Assembly (NCBI GenBank): GCA_005217565.1
Contig: SJCO01000002.1
Span: 278,191-342,190, forward strand
Source: Puteibacter caeruleilacunae
GTDB lineage: Bacteria; Bacteroidota; Bacteroidia; Bacteroidales; Prolixibacteraceae
Direction of reading: 5' to 3'
DNA length: 64,000 nucleotides
The position numbers were made by a program, and so were the translations under genes. Below, in pieces: positions 26,889 to 37,500 of the stretch (position 1 is the first letter of the stretch; every line of letters begins with the position of its first letter). A model generated the notes under the pieces. It was not told the origin of the DNA. It saw only the letters and a program-made list of their open reading frames with translations, and did no database searches.

Positions 26889-29288
26889 TTACAAGCTATT
26901 ATAGCTTACAGGGAAAGGTTCATCATATAGATTTTCGTAGCGCTTTGCAAACTCATCATAGGCCTGACGAGCCTGTCCATGATTTCCCATTTCCATTAAA
27001 TTATGAACCAATATAGCCAGGGCCTCTTCATTTAGATTATCAAAAAGTAACATTGCTTTAGCACATTCAACACGATAAATTGCCGGACATTTCTCTAATG
27101 CACACACTCTCGGTAATAACTCAGTGACTTCGTGTGACATTTTACTTTTAAAGGCATCTAACCATTCCGATTCAATATTCTTCAGAATATTACCTTTTCC
27201 GATAATATTCAAGAAATGACTAAGCGACCCTAAATCCAGGTGACCTGACTTCACTTCTGCTTTCAACTTATCACAAAACTCCACAAAAGCGATTAAATCA
27301 ACCTGGGTTTCCTCTGTTGATTCAAAGAACCAACGTTTATCGCGATATATAATCTGAACACCTGGTAATTGTTCTATTAAATTTCTCAATCGCCTAATAT
27401 TGGTTCCCCGGTTTTCTTTCGCTTGTATTTTTGTAAAACCTGGCCAGAATACTTCACTCAACTCTTTACTGGTTATTCCGTTTTCACTGAATACTGTACG
27501 CAACATAAAAAAGGCTAACAGTTCTCTAAGCAAAGGAGAATAGGATTTAGTGACATTACCTTCCTCTGCATTAACAACATTAAATGAACCAAATATATCT
27601 ATGCGATATGGTACCACAGGTTCTTTATCAACAGCAATAAGTTCGGTGATTTCAGGTTTTGCCTCTTCGACAGGATGTTCACTCCTTTTTTCTAATGTCT
27701 TTCTTAATCTGTCGCGTAACAATAAAAAGACTAGTCCCAGTATACCCAATACGCTCAATAACCACCACTGTAGATTACTCCTTTTAGGAGATACCTGCTC
27801 CTCGTAAAGCTCGGCAAATTCTTTTTCTGAGATTCCACGATCCCAGATCATCAGCTCATCAATGCATCCAAAGAACTGTTCTCCCCAAATGTTATTTCCA
27901 ATGATAACCGACTGTTTTGAAGGCTCTAATCGAGAAACCTTCATTCCTCCAATCATCTGGCCATTTAAGAAAAAGTCGATGGTAGCATTGGGATTAACCA
28001 CAAAGCCAATGTGTGTCCATTCACCTGCTTTCAGGTCTGGTTCAACGATATGGTCCTTAATTTTTGCAGTCGTGAAATCAAGTCTTCCCTCCATTAGTTT
28101 GAATGAGAAGGCTGCTCCAATCCCAATTATTCCCATAAACCGTTCAACTTTTTCCGGTTTTACCCAAGCGGAAAAACTAATAGGAGTATTAAAATTAAGC
28201 ACATTCTCTTTTCCATAGTCCAGGTAAGAATTGGCATCCTTAAAGCGCACTACCATACCGCGCTTATCATCACTACACCATTCCACCCCTCCAGATACAA
28301 GGATATTTGTCTCTGGCTCTTTTTCATTTACTGCTCTATTATCAAAAAGCATGTGATACATCAATCTGTCTTCAATCTGTGTATCATAAGCTTCAAACGG
28401 CCTTACAATATCATCCATGCCAGTATGGTGAATGATTTCACCAGGAGTTATCTTAAAACCATTCTTATAAGGTGATAATATTCGGGAATAGTCTAATATC
28501 GGAAACGAAAAACTTCCAGTAGTTACCGTTCCTGGTAACTGTTTCCAGAAAATTTCATTAAGCACCTTGCCTTTATAACGCAACTCTCCTCTAAACCGAC
28601 GCAGTTTATTCAGCCATGAAGCTACTTCCTGCCCTTTTGTATATTGATCAGAGGGAACAACAATGAAGTTAGGTACCCTTCCTGTTTCTTCCCATTTATT
28701 CACACAAGCCATACTCAGTGTATCCAACTCCTCTGAGTTTGGTTCAAAAATGAGCATTCTGTTAATTGGATCATTGAGAAAGCGCCCATGATAAGGAAGA
28801 ACTGCATTAGCAGTATCCTTCGATAATCGGGTTATCCGATCGTTTAGCAAACAAACAATCTTTTTTCCTTTGTTACTCAGTGAATCTGTCTGTTGAAAAG
28901 TCAATGTATCAGCGAAGAGCACCTGATTTGCAAAGACCTTATTCAATAAAGTCTTCAGTTTCGCTTTCTCATACTCCCCCTCTAAAATCAAGAATAATTC
29001 AGATAAGCGTCTTTGCTCTAGCTTGTTATTTAATTGCTCTAAACAACTTTTCAATCCGCGTTGTCCTGATGTTGTAGCTAAATGGAAATCATCATCCTTT
29101 TGCTGGATATTGAACAAAAAGCTACCACACTCTAAACCCCTCCCCTCCAATCGGTTACACGAAGCATCAAGAGTTACAAAAACCTTTTCATCAAATCGCA
29201 ACGGTACCTGTTTGACTCCATACACCGGAACCAAATGAATAACTACTATTACAAGACTTATGATTAATCGATAGAACAATGCCATCAT
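26889..29288 (-). CDS. Membrane-spanning regulator: periplasmic LamG sensor fused to SARP-like winged helix and BTAD
   Basis: An unusual one-component regulator of 799 residues. A signal peptide or signal anchor (residues 1-24) leads into an N-terminal alpha/beta region (about 25-290) vaguely like PI-PLC-type folds but without obvious catalytic His. Then comes a LamG/concanavalin-like domain (about 310-495: YLDYGKENVLNFNTPISFSAWVKP, GCIDELMIWDRGISEKEF). One membrane helix follows (WWLLSVLGILGLVFLLL, near 505-522). The cytoplasmic part begins with RIDIFGSFNVVNAEEG and an OmpR/SARP-like winged helix (LLRELLAFFML, NRGTNIRRLRNLI), then a BTAD-like helical repeat (EEALAILVHNLMEMGNHGQARQAYDEF). It could read a periplasmic glycan and act directly on DNA, much as ToxR/CadC proteins do. 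It lies among glycosidase genes. The domain reading is by eye. Confidence 0.82.
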   Translation of the reverse strand: MMALFYRLIISLVIVVIHLVPVYGVKQVPLRFDEKVFVTLDASCNRLEGRGLECGSFLFNIQQKDDDFHLATTSGQRGLKSCLEQLNNKLEQRRLSELFLILEGEYEKAKLKTLLNKVFANQVLFADTLTFQQTDSLSNKGKKIVCLLNDRITRLSKDTANAVLPYHGRFLNDPINRMLIFEPNSEELDTLSMACVNKWEETGRVPNFIVVPSDQYTKGQEVASWLNKLRRFRGELRYKGKVLNEIFWKQLPGTVTTGSFSFPILDYSRILSPYKNGFKITPGEIIHHTGMDDIVRPFEAYDTQIEDRLMYHMLFDNRAVNEKEPETNILVSGGVEWCSDDKRGMVVRFKDANSYLDYGKENVLNFNTPISFSAWVKPEKVERFMGIIGIGAAFSFKLMEGRLDFTTAKIKDHIVEPDLKAGEWTHIGFVVNPNATIDFFLNGQMIGGMKVSRLEPSKQSVIIGNNIWGEQFFGCIDELMIWDRGISEKEFAELYEEQVSPKRSNLQWWLLSVLGILGLVFLLLRDRLRKTLEKRSEHPVEEAKPEITELIAVDKEPVVPYRIDIFGSFNVVNAEEGNVTKSYSPLLRELLAFFMLRTVFSENGITSKELSEVFWPGFTKIQAKENRGTNIRRLRNLIEQLPGVQIIYRDKRWFFESTEETQVDLIAFVEFCDKLKAEVKSGHLDLGSLSHFLNIIGKGNILKNIESEWLDAFKSKMSHEVTELLPRVCALEKCPAIYRVECAKAMLLFDNLNEEALAILVHNLMEMGNHGQARQAYDEFAKRYENLYDEPFPVSYNSL

Positions 29289-29366
29289 CTAAACTTACAT
29301 ATTCTAAACCGTAAAGATAAAATAAAAGATTTTGATAAATGGTAGTAGCATGTTGCTTTTCAAGCA

Positions 29367-29393
29367 AAAAAAGCAACCCATACGGATTGCTTT
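29367..29393 (-). terminator. Rho-independent terminator after the M81-type gene
   Basis: On the minus strand AAAGCAA and TTGCTTT form a 7-bp stem with a 10-nt loop, directly followed by TTTT. It is about 45 bp past the stop codon of the 29439-31031 gene. Confidence 0.75.
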
Positions 29394-29438
29394 CATTATC
29401 GTTTATTTTACAATTACATTCTAATGAATAAGATAGAA

Positions 29439-31031
29439 CTACTTAGCCTTATCTGACAATGGAACTAATTTTGCTTTTAGATCCGGATCTTTCATGTCCT
29501 TATCAAAAGGGAACATCGGACGAATAATACGCTTATGACCTAGTCGCTCAAGATCCTGATCTACTCCACCAGGAGTAAGTGCCATAAGCCAATCTGCTCT
29601 CATATTATACAGTTCTGGCACTAGATAACCAATCTTAACAACTACGATATCACTCTTACGAGGATTCAATCCCAATACTGTGAAATCTTTTTCTTTATGA
29701 TAGGCTTTACGTTTTTCCGTAACAATTACCTTAACGCTACCAACCTTAACAACAACAATAGTACCAGCATCCGAATCTCCATCTTTAATGGCCTCAACAG
29801 TACCTTTCAATCTGACCGGAGGACAATAGCGACTGTCAACATTGGCGCCTGCTCGAGCATCAACTTTTCCGCCAACTCCTGCCTCAACAGCAGCTTTCAC
29901 AAATTTAGGTCCAGGTATCGACGCATAGATCAATGATGGTCCATTTTCCGATTTAAACTCAGGTCTTTTTAGAATCTCATTCAAAGTCCAGGTTACATCT
30001 CCAGCGCCACCAGCAGTAGGATTATCTCCCATATCACTAATGATGAATGGGTGTTTCTTACTTGCGATTGCCTTATTCAAGCACTCTTCCAATGGCGCAA
30101 CAGGAGCAACAAATTCAAATTGCTCTCTAACATCCCAGAAGCTTTTGGCTAGTATTTCAGCAGCATTTGTTACTTCTTTTTTATCATCTCCGTAGGCCAT
30201 CACATATCCCCTGTTACGAGGTTCATCGGCCCATGCATAACCAATCCAGATTGCGGCATCAATCACTCCTTTACTTTTTGTTAAAGGATCAACTTTTGCA
30301 TACAGGCTTTTACCTGGCTCAATACGAGTACTGGTCTTTTCTCCAGGTAATAAGATTGGTACAGGAATCCATGCTTTGTACTTTGGTTTTCCTTTACCTG
30401 TCTCCAAGCGCTCCAACAAATTGTCTACCGCTCTTTTCTTCGACTCCATAGCATCCTCATGAGGAGCCAATCGATAACAAGTAATCAAATCGGTGTTTTC
30501 AGCTAATCGCCATGATACATTTCCATGCAAATCCATGCAAGTAGAGATGATCGGTTTTTTCCCAACAACCTCACGGATACGAATAATAAAGTCTCCTTCA
30601 GGATCATCCATCCCTTGCACACTCATTGCTCCATGAATATCAAAGTAGATCCCATCATATGGTCCATTCTTGCGCAATAACTCAAGAGTCTCGTTCACGA
30701 GTGTTTCATAGGCTTCTCTACGAACAATTCCTCCAGGAATAGCATGTCCTCTCAATAGAGGCACCCAGTCTGCTCGTTTACGATTTACTGAATCCTTATT
30801 AAAAAACGGATAATAACTAAATACTTCTTCTCCTCTACGCGTACGAAATGCTTCAATTTCAGATACTGCAGGAGAGAAAGTACTTGATTCAATAGCCAAT
30901 CCCGCTATGGCTATTCGTGGTAGTTTTTTCTTCGACTTCTGTCCTTCTGAAAATTCAGCACCACGACTATTACATACTCCAGCGAACATTAAAAACTGGA
31001 ATAAAATTAAATAAGGTAATAATGTTCTCAT
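29439..31031 (-). CDS. M81-family (MlrC-like) metallopeptidase-type protein, secreted
   Basis: A 530-residue protein with a signal peptide (cleavage near CNSRGA) and the MlrC N-terminal domain: RIAIAGLAIESSTFSP, DGIYFDIHGAMSVQGMDDPEGD and STCMDLHGNVSW, whose Asp and His residues are the presumed zinc ligands, plus HEDAMESKKRA. The C-terminal part has ISDMGDNPTAGGAGD and ends with a typical MlrC tail. MlrC in sphingomonads hydrolyses linear microcystin products, and other members are uncharacterised amidase-like enzymes. The cell location and glycan-rich neighbourhood suggest a different substrate here. Its start lies 79 bp after the CoA-binding gene. Confidence 0.88.
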   Translation of the reverse strand: MRTLLPYLILFQFLMFAGVCNSRGAEFSEGQKSKKKLPRIAIAGLAIESSTFSPAVSEIEAFRTRRGEEVFSYYPFFNKDSVNRKRADWVPLLRGHAIPGGIVRREAYETLVNETLELLRKNGPYDGIYFDIHGAMSVQGMDDPEGDFIIRIREVVGKKPIISTCMDLHGNVSWRLAENTDLITCYRLAPHEDAMESKKRAVDNLLERLETGKGKPKYKAWIPVPILLPGEKTSTRIEPGKSLYAKVDPLTKSKGVIDAAIWIGYAWADEPRNRGYVMAYGDDKKEVTNAAEILAKSFWDVREQFEFVAPVAPLEECLNKAIASKKHPFIISDMGDNPTAGGAGDVTWTLNEILKRPEFKSENGPSLIYASIPGPKFVKAAVEAGVGGKVDARAGANVDSRYCPPVRLKGTVEAIKDGDSDAGTIVVVKVGSVKVIVTEKRKAYHKEKDFTVLGLNPRKSDIVVVKIGYLVPELYNMRADWLMALTPGGVDQDLERLGHKRIIRPMFPFDKDMKDPDLKAKLVPLSDKAK

Positions 31032-31110
31032 AGGTGATTTTTTTGTGTGTTTAATATTTGTAATGGTTTTTTACAGGTGCTAAGGTAAGGAATTACTTGT
31101 AATTTTTAAA

Positions 31111-31473
31111 TCAGTATACCTCTGTAGCCAGTAAAACTAATGTACATGCTTCTTCCGCTGAAATTCCATGTAGTTCCAAATGTTTCGCGAACTCAGGATT
31201 TTCTGTTCCTGGATTAAATATCACTCTACGGGGTTTTAATCCGGTAATATAATCATAGTACCCTTTCTGATTTTTCGCAGAAACATACATGGTAACTGTA
31301 TCTACATCTGGAAAAGCCATTTGTTCGTTGATAATCTCATGATTGAATAAAACACCTGGTCGATTGCCAATCATATAGATCTCATGATGATGCTGTAATA
31401 GTTTCTCTGCTGCTTTGTACGAATAACGCTCACTGTTGGAGCTTGCTCCAATAATTAAAGTTTTATTTCCCAT
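31111..31473 (-). CDS. CoA-binding domain protein (YccU type)
   Basis: Small cytoplasmic Rossmann-fold protein of 120 residues. It begins KTLIIGASSNSERYSYKAAEKLLQHHHEIYMIG and ends with KPRRVIFNPGTENPEFAKHLELHGISAEEACTLVLL, matching the CoA-binding PF13380 family that includes E. coli YccU. Full family length. Role unknown; it may bind CoA or NAD. It lies between a terminator and the M81-type gene and could be the first gene of a two-gene transcript. Confidence 0.88.
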   Translation of the reverse strand: MGNKTLIIGASSNSERYSYKAAEKLLQHHHEIYMIGNRPGVLFNHEIINEQMAFPDVDTVTMYVSAKNQKGYYDYITGLKPRRVIFNPGTENPEFAKHLELHGISAEEACTLVLLATEVY

Positions 31474-31555
31474 GTTATTGGTTATCTAATTGTTTCATTT
31501 TTTGAATAACACGGAAATATAAGAAATATTGAGTATTATTTGTTCAACAAATGCA

Positions 31556-31592
31556 TGAAAAAAGGGTGTCTCCCTAAAGAAACACCCTTTAC
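31556..31592 (-). terminator. Rho-independent terminator after the first GH2 gene
   Basis: AAAGGGTGT/ACACCCTTT stem; on the minus strand it is followed by a run of T. It lies about 70 bp past the GH2 stop codon and upstream of the CoA-binding gene. Confidence 0.9.
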
Positions 31593-31659
31593 ATGAAACC
31601 GAAATTAATCGGGTCAATGCGCTGTAATTATTTCAAGCCATCAGGCTTAGACTGGTCTT

Positions 31660-34380
31660 TTATTTCTCTGATCCTTCAAACTCTTCCTGCTGTTTCTCAA
31701 CCTCTTTAAGCTTGTATTTATTCAGCTCCTTACGCAACTTTAACAATTCATCCTGTAACTCACCAGCATTCATATTCTGATTGACAGTTCCTGCTACACC
31801 ACCTTTAAATGAACCAGCTGTTTCTGTATAAATCATCGGATGCGCTGCATCAATACTCCTGAATTTTAATGTTGTTGAAACCGGCATTAGCGCTCCTTCA
31901 AATTCCACGCGAGCTTTTACAATAATTTGTCCGGCTTTATTGGTTGCACGGATCATTGCAGGTGCTGTTCCCCACTCTACCTTGCGCGGATTAGCACCAA
32001 TTCGTCCATCGTCTACTAAAACTCCTTCTCCTTCTACATCAAAATGTACTGAATAGTTATTTAGGCGTTTCACGTTTCCATCATCATCTGTTATAGAAGC
32101 AATAATTGTCACAACATCCGAACCATCGGCAAGCAAATCAACATTCTCATTATCAAGTGTCAACTTCACCTTGGTGGCTTTCTTTGCAGGCATTTTCTTA
32201 TATGTCGCAACAACCTTTCCATCTATCAAGCCTTCTGCCACAAAACTAGCAGTATGTGCTTTTTTTGAGCGATGTAAACTTTTCACTTTTAAGAAGTTGA
32301 ATACATCTTTAAACACCACTGGAGGATGAGGCATTCCCATCTGATCATGATTCACTTTCTGTACCAATGTATCTTTCTCATATACAATCAACCGCACCTC
32401 GTCACAGTTAGTAAACACTGTCACATCAGGCTCTGAGAATGGAGTCATTTCATGAGCGATATAAATCATTGGTCCACTATCTGCAACTGGAAGTTTGATC
32501 TTAGGATCACGCTGACTGGCAAACAAGTAATAGGAGTATTTAGGCTGACGGAACATATCCATTACCCCTCCATAAAATGGATCTGGGTGGTAACCTCTCT
32601 GATGATCAAACGAGTGCCATAATGCACCTCCAATATGTTGTTTTGGGGTACGATACAAACTTTCCCATGAAGTATACACATAGTCTGGATTTCCATAATG
32701 TTTTGCCTGTACCAACTGAGCATGTTCTCCCCAGTTACGGGCAACGCGACTAGGTGAATTATGCGACGACCAATCATCTACACAGTCTCCCCATTCACGC
32801 GTAAACACACTACGGTCTTCCTTTGCATATACAATCTTCAATTTCTCTGCATTCTCAGGTGTATTCTTAAAATATCCACGATAGAAATCGCTTCGAAACG
32901 GATGAGAATATACTACATCAAAGTGTTCTGCTCCTCGTGCATGATTATCACATACAGTGTATGCTCCAGGAAATGGATATTCTTCATGAACAATTGAATG
33001 TACCTTACCGGCAAAATCATCAGGGTACCATGTTTCATTTAAGATAGGTTCCCACATCAATACACAAGCATGATTACGATCGCGTCGAACCATATTGCGA
33101 ATATCACTGTAAACTCGTTGCTTAAATATTGGCTCCTTATTCCAGAATTGCCATCCCGGAGTTGCTACAATATAAAACAATCCTAGTTCATCACAGGCAT
33201 CCATTAAGGCTGGATCCACAGGATAGTGTGCTGCCCGAATAATACGCATTCCAGCATCACGTAGCTTCTTCACATCTCTCCACTGTCCTACATTAGGAAG
33301 AGCGTTTCCGACATAAGCACAATCCTGATGACGATTAGCTCCAATTAATTTATCATGATATGATTTCCCATTTAAGAAAAAGCCCTCTCTTCCACGGAAT
33401 TCAATTGTGCGAATCCCTACTCGCTGACGAACACCATCAACAACATTTCCTTTTTTATCTTTTACTCTTGCCTCCAGGTTATATAGATATGGATCATCTG
33501 GGTCCCACAGGTGAGCATTCTTTACATTGAACGTTTTTGATACCTGTTGTGATTTTCCTGCTGCTAATGATAACTTTGAAAGTTGCTTTAACACAACATT
33601 TCCGTCTGTATCTTTTAGAAATAGTTCTAATACCACACTTTTCTTTTTTGCTCCGCCATTAATTACATCAGCCTGAACAACTACAGAAGCATCATCACCA
33701 GTCAATGACTCAGTATGAATAAACAGTCCACCTCCTGCTACTTTATTTGCATAATTAGCATTTGAGATATGCACGTCATTGGTAGCAATCAGCCATGAGT
33801 CACGATAAATACCTCCAAAATAAGAGAAGTCAAGTACATTTTGTGGTTTTCCTGGAGGGTAAATTGGATCATCACTATTATCAGCCCAAACAGCCACCAC
33901 ATTCTCTTCTCCAAACTTCAATTTATTGGTCACATCAATTGCTACTGGAAGATATCCTCCGAAGTGTTCTTTCACAAGTTCACCATTCAGCCAAATCTTA
34001 CTCTTCCCCATGATACCTTCAAAATGAAGCATCAACTGTTTTCCTTCCAATTTATTATCGGCAGTAAAATGTTTACGGTACCATGCCGGCCCCTGGTAAT
34101 TAATACAACCACTGGCCTCCGACGGCAATAATTCAAGTCCATGAGGTAAATTAACCACCTCCCATGATGAATCATCGAAGTTTGCTACATGAGCCCCTTC
34201 AACATTTGTCTTCACAAAACGCCATCCAACATTGAAGTTAAAAACTTCGCGGCCACTATTAGGAAGGTCAAAATATCCTGCCACCGAAAATTCAGGATTC
34301 TGTTTGTCGCCATTATCTGCCAAACCCGTTAGAGTTCCAAGACACACAAACACAAAAAATAATGCGATAATCTTAGTCAT
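31660..34380 (-). CDS. GH2-family glycoside hydrolase (beta-galactosidase-like), secreted
   Basis: Retaining exo-glycosidase of about 906 residues with a signal peptide (cleavage near TGLADNG). The domains run: sugar-binding jelly roll (WRFVKTNVEGAHVANFDDSSWEVVNLPHG), Ig-like domain, TIM barrel (GANRHQDCAYVGNALP), then a DUF4982-like Ig region. The acid/base Glu is in LMWEPILNETWYP (about residue 446) and the nucleophile in FTREWGD (about 528). The acid/base motif lacks the common GNE form and reads LNE, seen in divergent GH2 members, so specificity is open. The C-terminus is a charged coiled coil (ELQDELLKLRKELNKY), unusual. The ATG at 34380 directly precedes the signal peptide and is preferred to one 16 codons upstream. 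It sits next to the hybrid regulator gene. Confidence 0.88.
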   Translation of the reverse strand: MTKIIALFFVFVCLGTLTGLADNGDKQNPEFSVAGYFDLPNSGREVFNFNVGWRFVKTNVEGAHVANFDDSSWEVVNLPHGLELLPSEASGCINYQGPAWYRKHFTADNKLEGKQLMLHFEGIMGKSKIWLNGELVKEHFGGYLPVAIDVTNKLKFGEENVVAVWADNSDDPIYPPGKPQNVLDFSYFGGIYRDSWLIATNDVHISNANYANKVAGGGLFIHTESLTGDDASVVVQADVINGGAKKKSVVLELFLKDTDGNVVLKQLSKLSLAAGKSQQVSKTFNVKNAHLWDPDDPYLYNLEARVKDKKGNVVDGVRQRVGIRTIEFRGREGFFLNGKSYHDKLIGANRHQDCAYVGNALPNVGQWRDVKKLRDAGMRIIRAAHYPVDPALMDACDELGLFYIVATPGWQFWNKEPIFKQRVYSDIRNMVRRDRNHACVLMWEPILNETWYPDDFAGKVHSIVHEEYPFPGAYTVCDNHARGAEHFDVVYSHPFRSDFYRGYFKNTPENAEKLKIVYAKEDRSVFTREWGDCVDDWSSHNSPSRVARNWGEHAQLVQAKHYGNPDYVYTSWESLYRTPKQHIGGALWHSFDHQRGYHPDPFYGGVMDMFRQPKYSYYLFASQRDPKIKLPVADSGPMIYIAHEMTPFSEPDVTVFTNCDEVRLIVYEKDTLVQKVNHDQMGMPHPPVVFKDVFNFLKVKSLHRSKKAHTASFVAEGLIDGKVVATYKKMPAKKATKVKLTLDNENVDLLADGSDVVTIIASITDDDGNVKRLNNYSVHFDVEGEGVLVDDGRIGANPRKVEWGTAPAMIRATNKAGQIIVKARVEFEGALMPVSTTLKFRSIDAAHPMIYTETAGSFKGGVAGTVNQNMNAGELQDELLKLRKELNKYKLKEVEKQQEEFEGSEK

Positions 34381-34531
34381 AGATTGTACTTTAAAAATTA
34401 ATCTGGTAATGGCAGCAAATTTCATCAATAACGATGAAATAGAGGTTCAAATTTCTCTCAAATTAGAGGATAATCCTATACTCCCCAGAACGTCCAATCC
34501 AGATAACAATCTATCTACCTGTTCACTACGA

Positions 34532-37500
34532 TTATTTCTTTAAATATTCCGAAGGAGTCATACCAAAACTCTTTTTAAACACCCTCGAGAAATGCGATGG
34601 AGAACTAAATCCTGTTAAGTCGGCAATTTCCCCCATCCTACTGGTTCCTTTTTTCAATAATACCAAAGCCTCCTCCAAGCGTATTTTTGAAATGAATTCA
34701 GTGGCCGACATCTCGCATAATCCTTTTAATTTTAGATGTAAATTCACCCGACTCATTGATAACTCATCGGCCATGAGCTGTACTGTAAAATCAGGATTAG
34801 TCAGATGCTTTAATATCACATCTCGAGACTGCTGCAAAAATTCCTGATCTAAAGCGTTGGGAATTTCCTGTGAAACCAATTCGATTGGTTCCTTTTCAAA
34901 TCGATCTCTAAACCGGTCTCTGTTTTCAAGGATATTTTCAATTTGAGCGATCAAATGATCCAGATCAAATGGTTTGGTCAAATAAGCATCTGCACCAACG
35001 GAAAGTCCTTCGATCTTATCTTTTGTATCACCAAGAGCAGTTAACAAGACAATAGGAATATGACTGGTCTCCACCTGTGTTTTTATGGTATCACATAATT
35101 GCCATCCATCCATTTCTGGCATCATCACATCGCTAATTATCAAATGAGGATGAAAGGATGCTAACTTATCAAGTGCATCTTTTCCATTTTCTGCAGTAAT
35201 AACATGATAATGTTTTGCCAACTTTTCTGCCAGATAACGATTCAGTTCAGGTTGATCTTCAACAACCATAATATGCTTGTCGCCTCTGCGTTGTGCGTGT
35301 TCTATCTCAATCTCTTTAGCTTTTGCTAAAGGAACATCTTCTTCTTCATGTAAAGGAATAAGAAAAGAAAAGCAACTCCCCTTACCTGCCTTACTTGTAA
35401 CATGTATAGAGCCACCATGAAGTTCAACCAACTCTTTGCAAAGCGCCAGACCAACACCACTACTATTCGCATTGCCATTCACCTGGAAAAACATATCAAA
35501 TAATTTTTCCTGATCCTCTTCATCAATTCCGATACCTGTATCATCAATAGCAATCTTACAGAAGTCATCCTCTTTTACAACGCTCACTTTAACACTTCCC
35601 TGGTAGTGGGTGTACTTCATTGCATTCGACAGCAGGTTATACATCACCTTCTCAATCAATTCACGATCGAACGAAAAGTTTAACGACTCAATGTCACTCG
35701 CAAATTCGAGTGTTATCGCCCTTTGCCTTGCCCAATGCTGGAAAGCCTCGGTAGTACTCCGAATAAACGAAACAATGTCATGAGTCTGACGATGCAACTG
35801 TATGGCTCCTGCCTCAACTTTTCGAATTTCAAGTACCTGGTTAACCAATACTTGTAGTTTTTCAGCATTGGCATTTATAATCGATAGTTCCTTATGGAAA
35901 TCTCCATCTGTAGAGCGTTTCAACAACTCCTTTACTGGCGCAATGATTAACGACAGAGGTGTGCGTAACTCATGAGACACATGTGTGAAGAACCTTAATT
36001 TTAATTGGTTAAGTTCTTCTATTCTTTTACGTTCCCGCGATTCAAACACCAATCTGTTGTGCAGTAGTTTCCGGTTAAGCTGATACCTATAGATGCCAAA
36101 GACCAATAATCCCCCCGCCAATGCATACGCAAGAAATGCCCACGGAGTTTGCCAAAATGAAGGATAAACAATGACGCGTACACTGGCTACATCTTCGTTC
36201 CATACCTTATCGCTATTGCTGGCTTTTACTTTAAACTCATAAGCCCCAGGAGGGACACCTATATAATTGATAATCTGACGATGAGAGACATTTTTCCAAT
36301 CATCATCAAAACCATCAAGTTTGTAAGCATAGGTAATTTTGTTAGGATTGGTATATTCTATTCCAGTGAATCCAAAACTAAAATACGACTCATTATGTTT
36401 GAACTCGAGTGTATCCATATTATTGATTATTCGTGAAATAATACCCTCTCTCTCCTCAAACACAACAGGCTTATCGTCATAAAAAAATCCATTAATTACC
36501 ACATTGGGCAGTACCGACAATGGTACAATTTTTTGGGGATAAAAATAATCGATACCAACTTCTCCCCCACACAATATTCGACCGTTTGAATCATTGAAAA
36601 TCGATTCATCGATATACTGATTATTTACCAGGCCATCAGTAAAGTCGAACACATTGAAAGAACTCGTTTCGCTATCCATCCGCACAAGTCCTTTGTTCGT
36701 TGTAAACCAAATATTACCATCATCACCTTCACAAATTCCTCGGATCACATCACTGGGCAGACCATCCTTCTTTCCATATGCCAAACACTGCGATTTCCCT
36801 TCAACTATACAGTTTAAACCACTGCCATCGGTACCCACCCAAATATTTCCTTTTCGATCCTCAAATAAACTATTGACACGATTTCCTGAAAGCGTAAAAT
36901 GCTCTTCATTTTCACGTTTATAACGAGACACTTTCTGGGTTTTCCGATCGATCTTATTCACCCCCGAAGAGGTGCCCAGCCAGATATTCCCTGCTCGGTC
37001 AACAATAATACAATTAACAGGAGACTCAACAGCCCAATCACATTGTTCCATGCTACCATTATGGTAACGATACAATGTTCCTGAACCAATCCACACTGCA
37101 CCTTCCTGATCGCACGCCAAACCACCCATATAACTGGTCGACAGATCATACGATGGATGCTTAAAGGGCGACAACTTCCCTGTACGAATATCATAGGTCA
37201 ACAATCCATGCTGAAAGGTTCCTATCCACACAATATCATTTTTATCAATCGCAATGGCATTAATCACCGTGCCTGGTGCCACAACCTTCTCCACCGCAAG
37301 TGTTTGCTTGTTCAGGCGACAGAGTCCGTCGAAAGTAGCACACCAAAGATTATTGTTTGAATCATAAGCGAAGTTCGAAACATTACCAGTACTGAAGTTC
37401 AACTGCTCATCCTCAAATTCCGGACTATAAAATTGTTTTCGATTTCTTCGGATAAGATTAACACCTTTATGTACTGTCCCAATCCAGATATTCTCATCTC

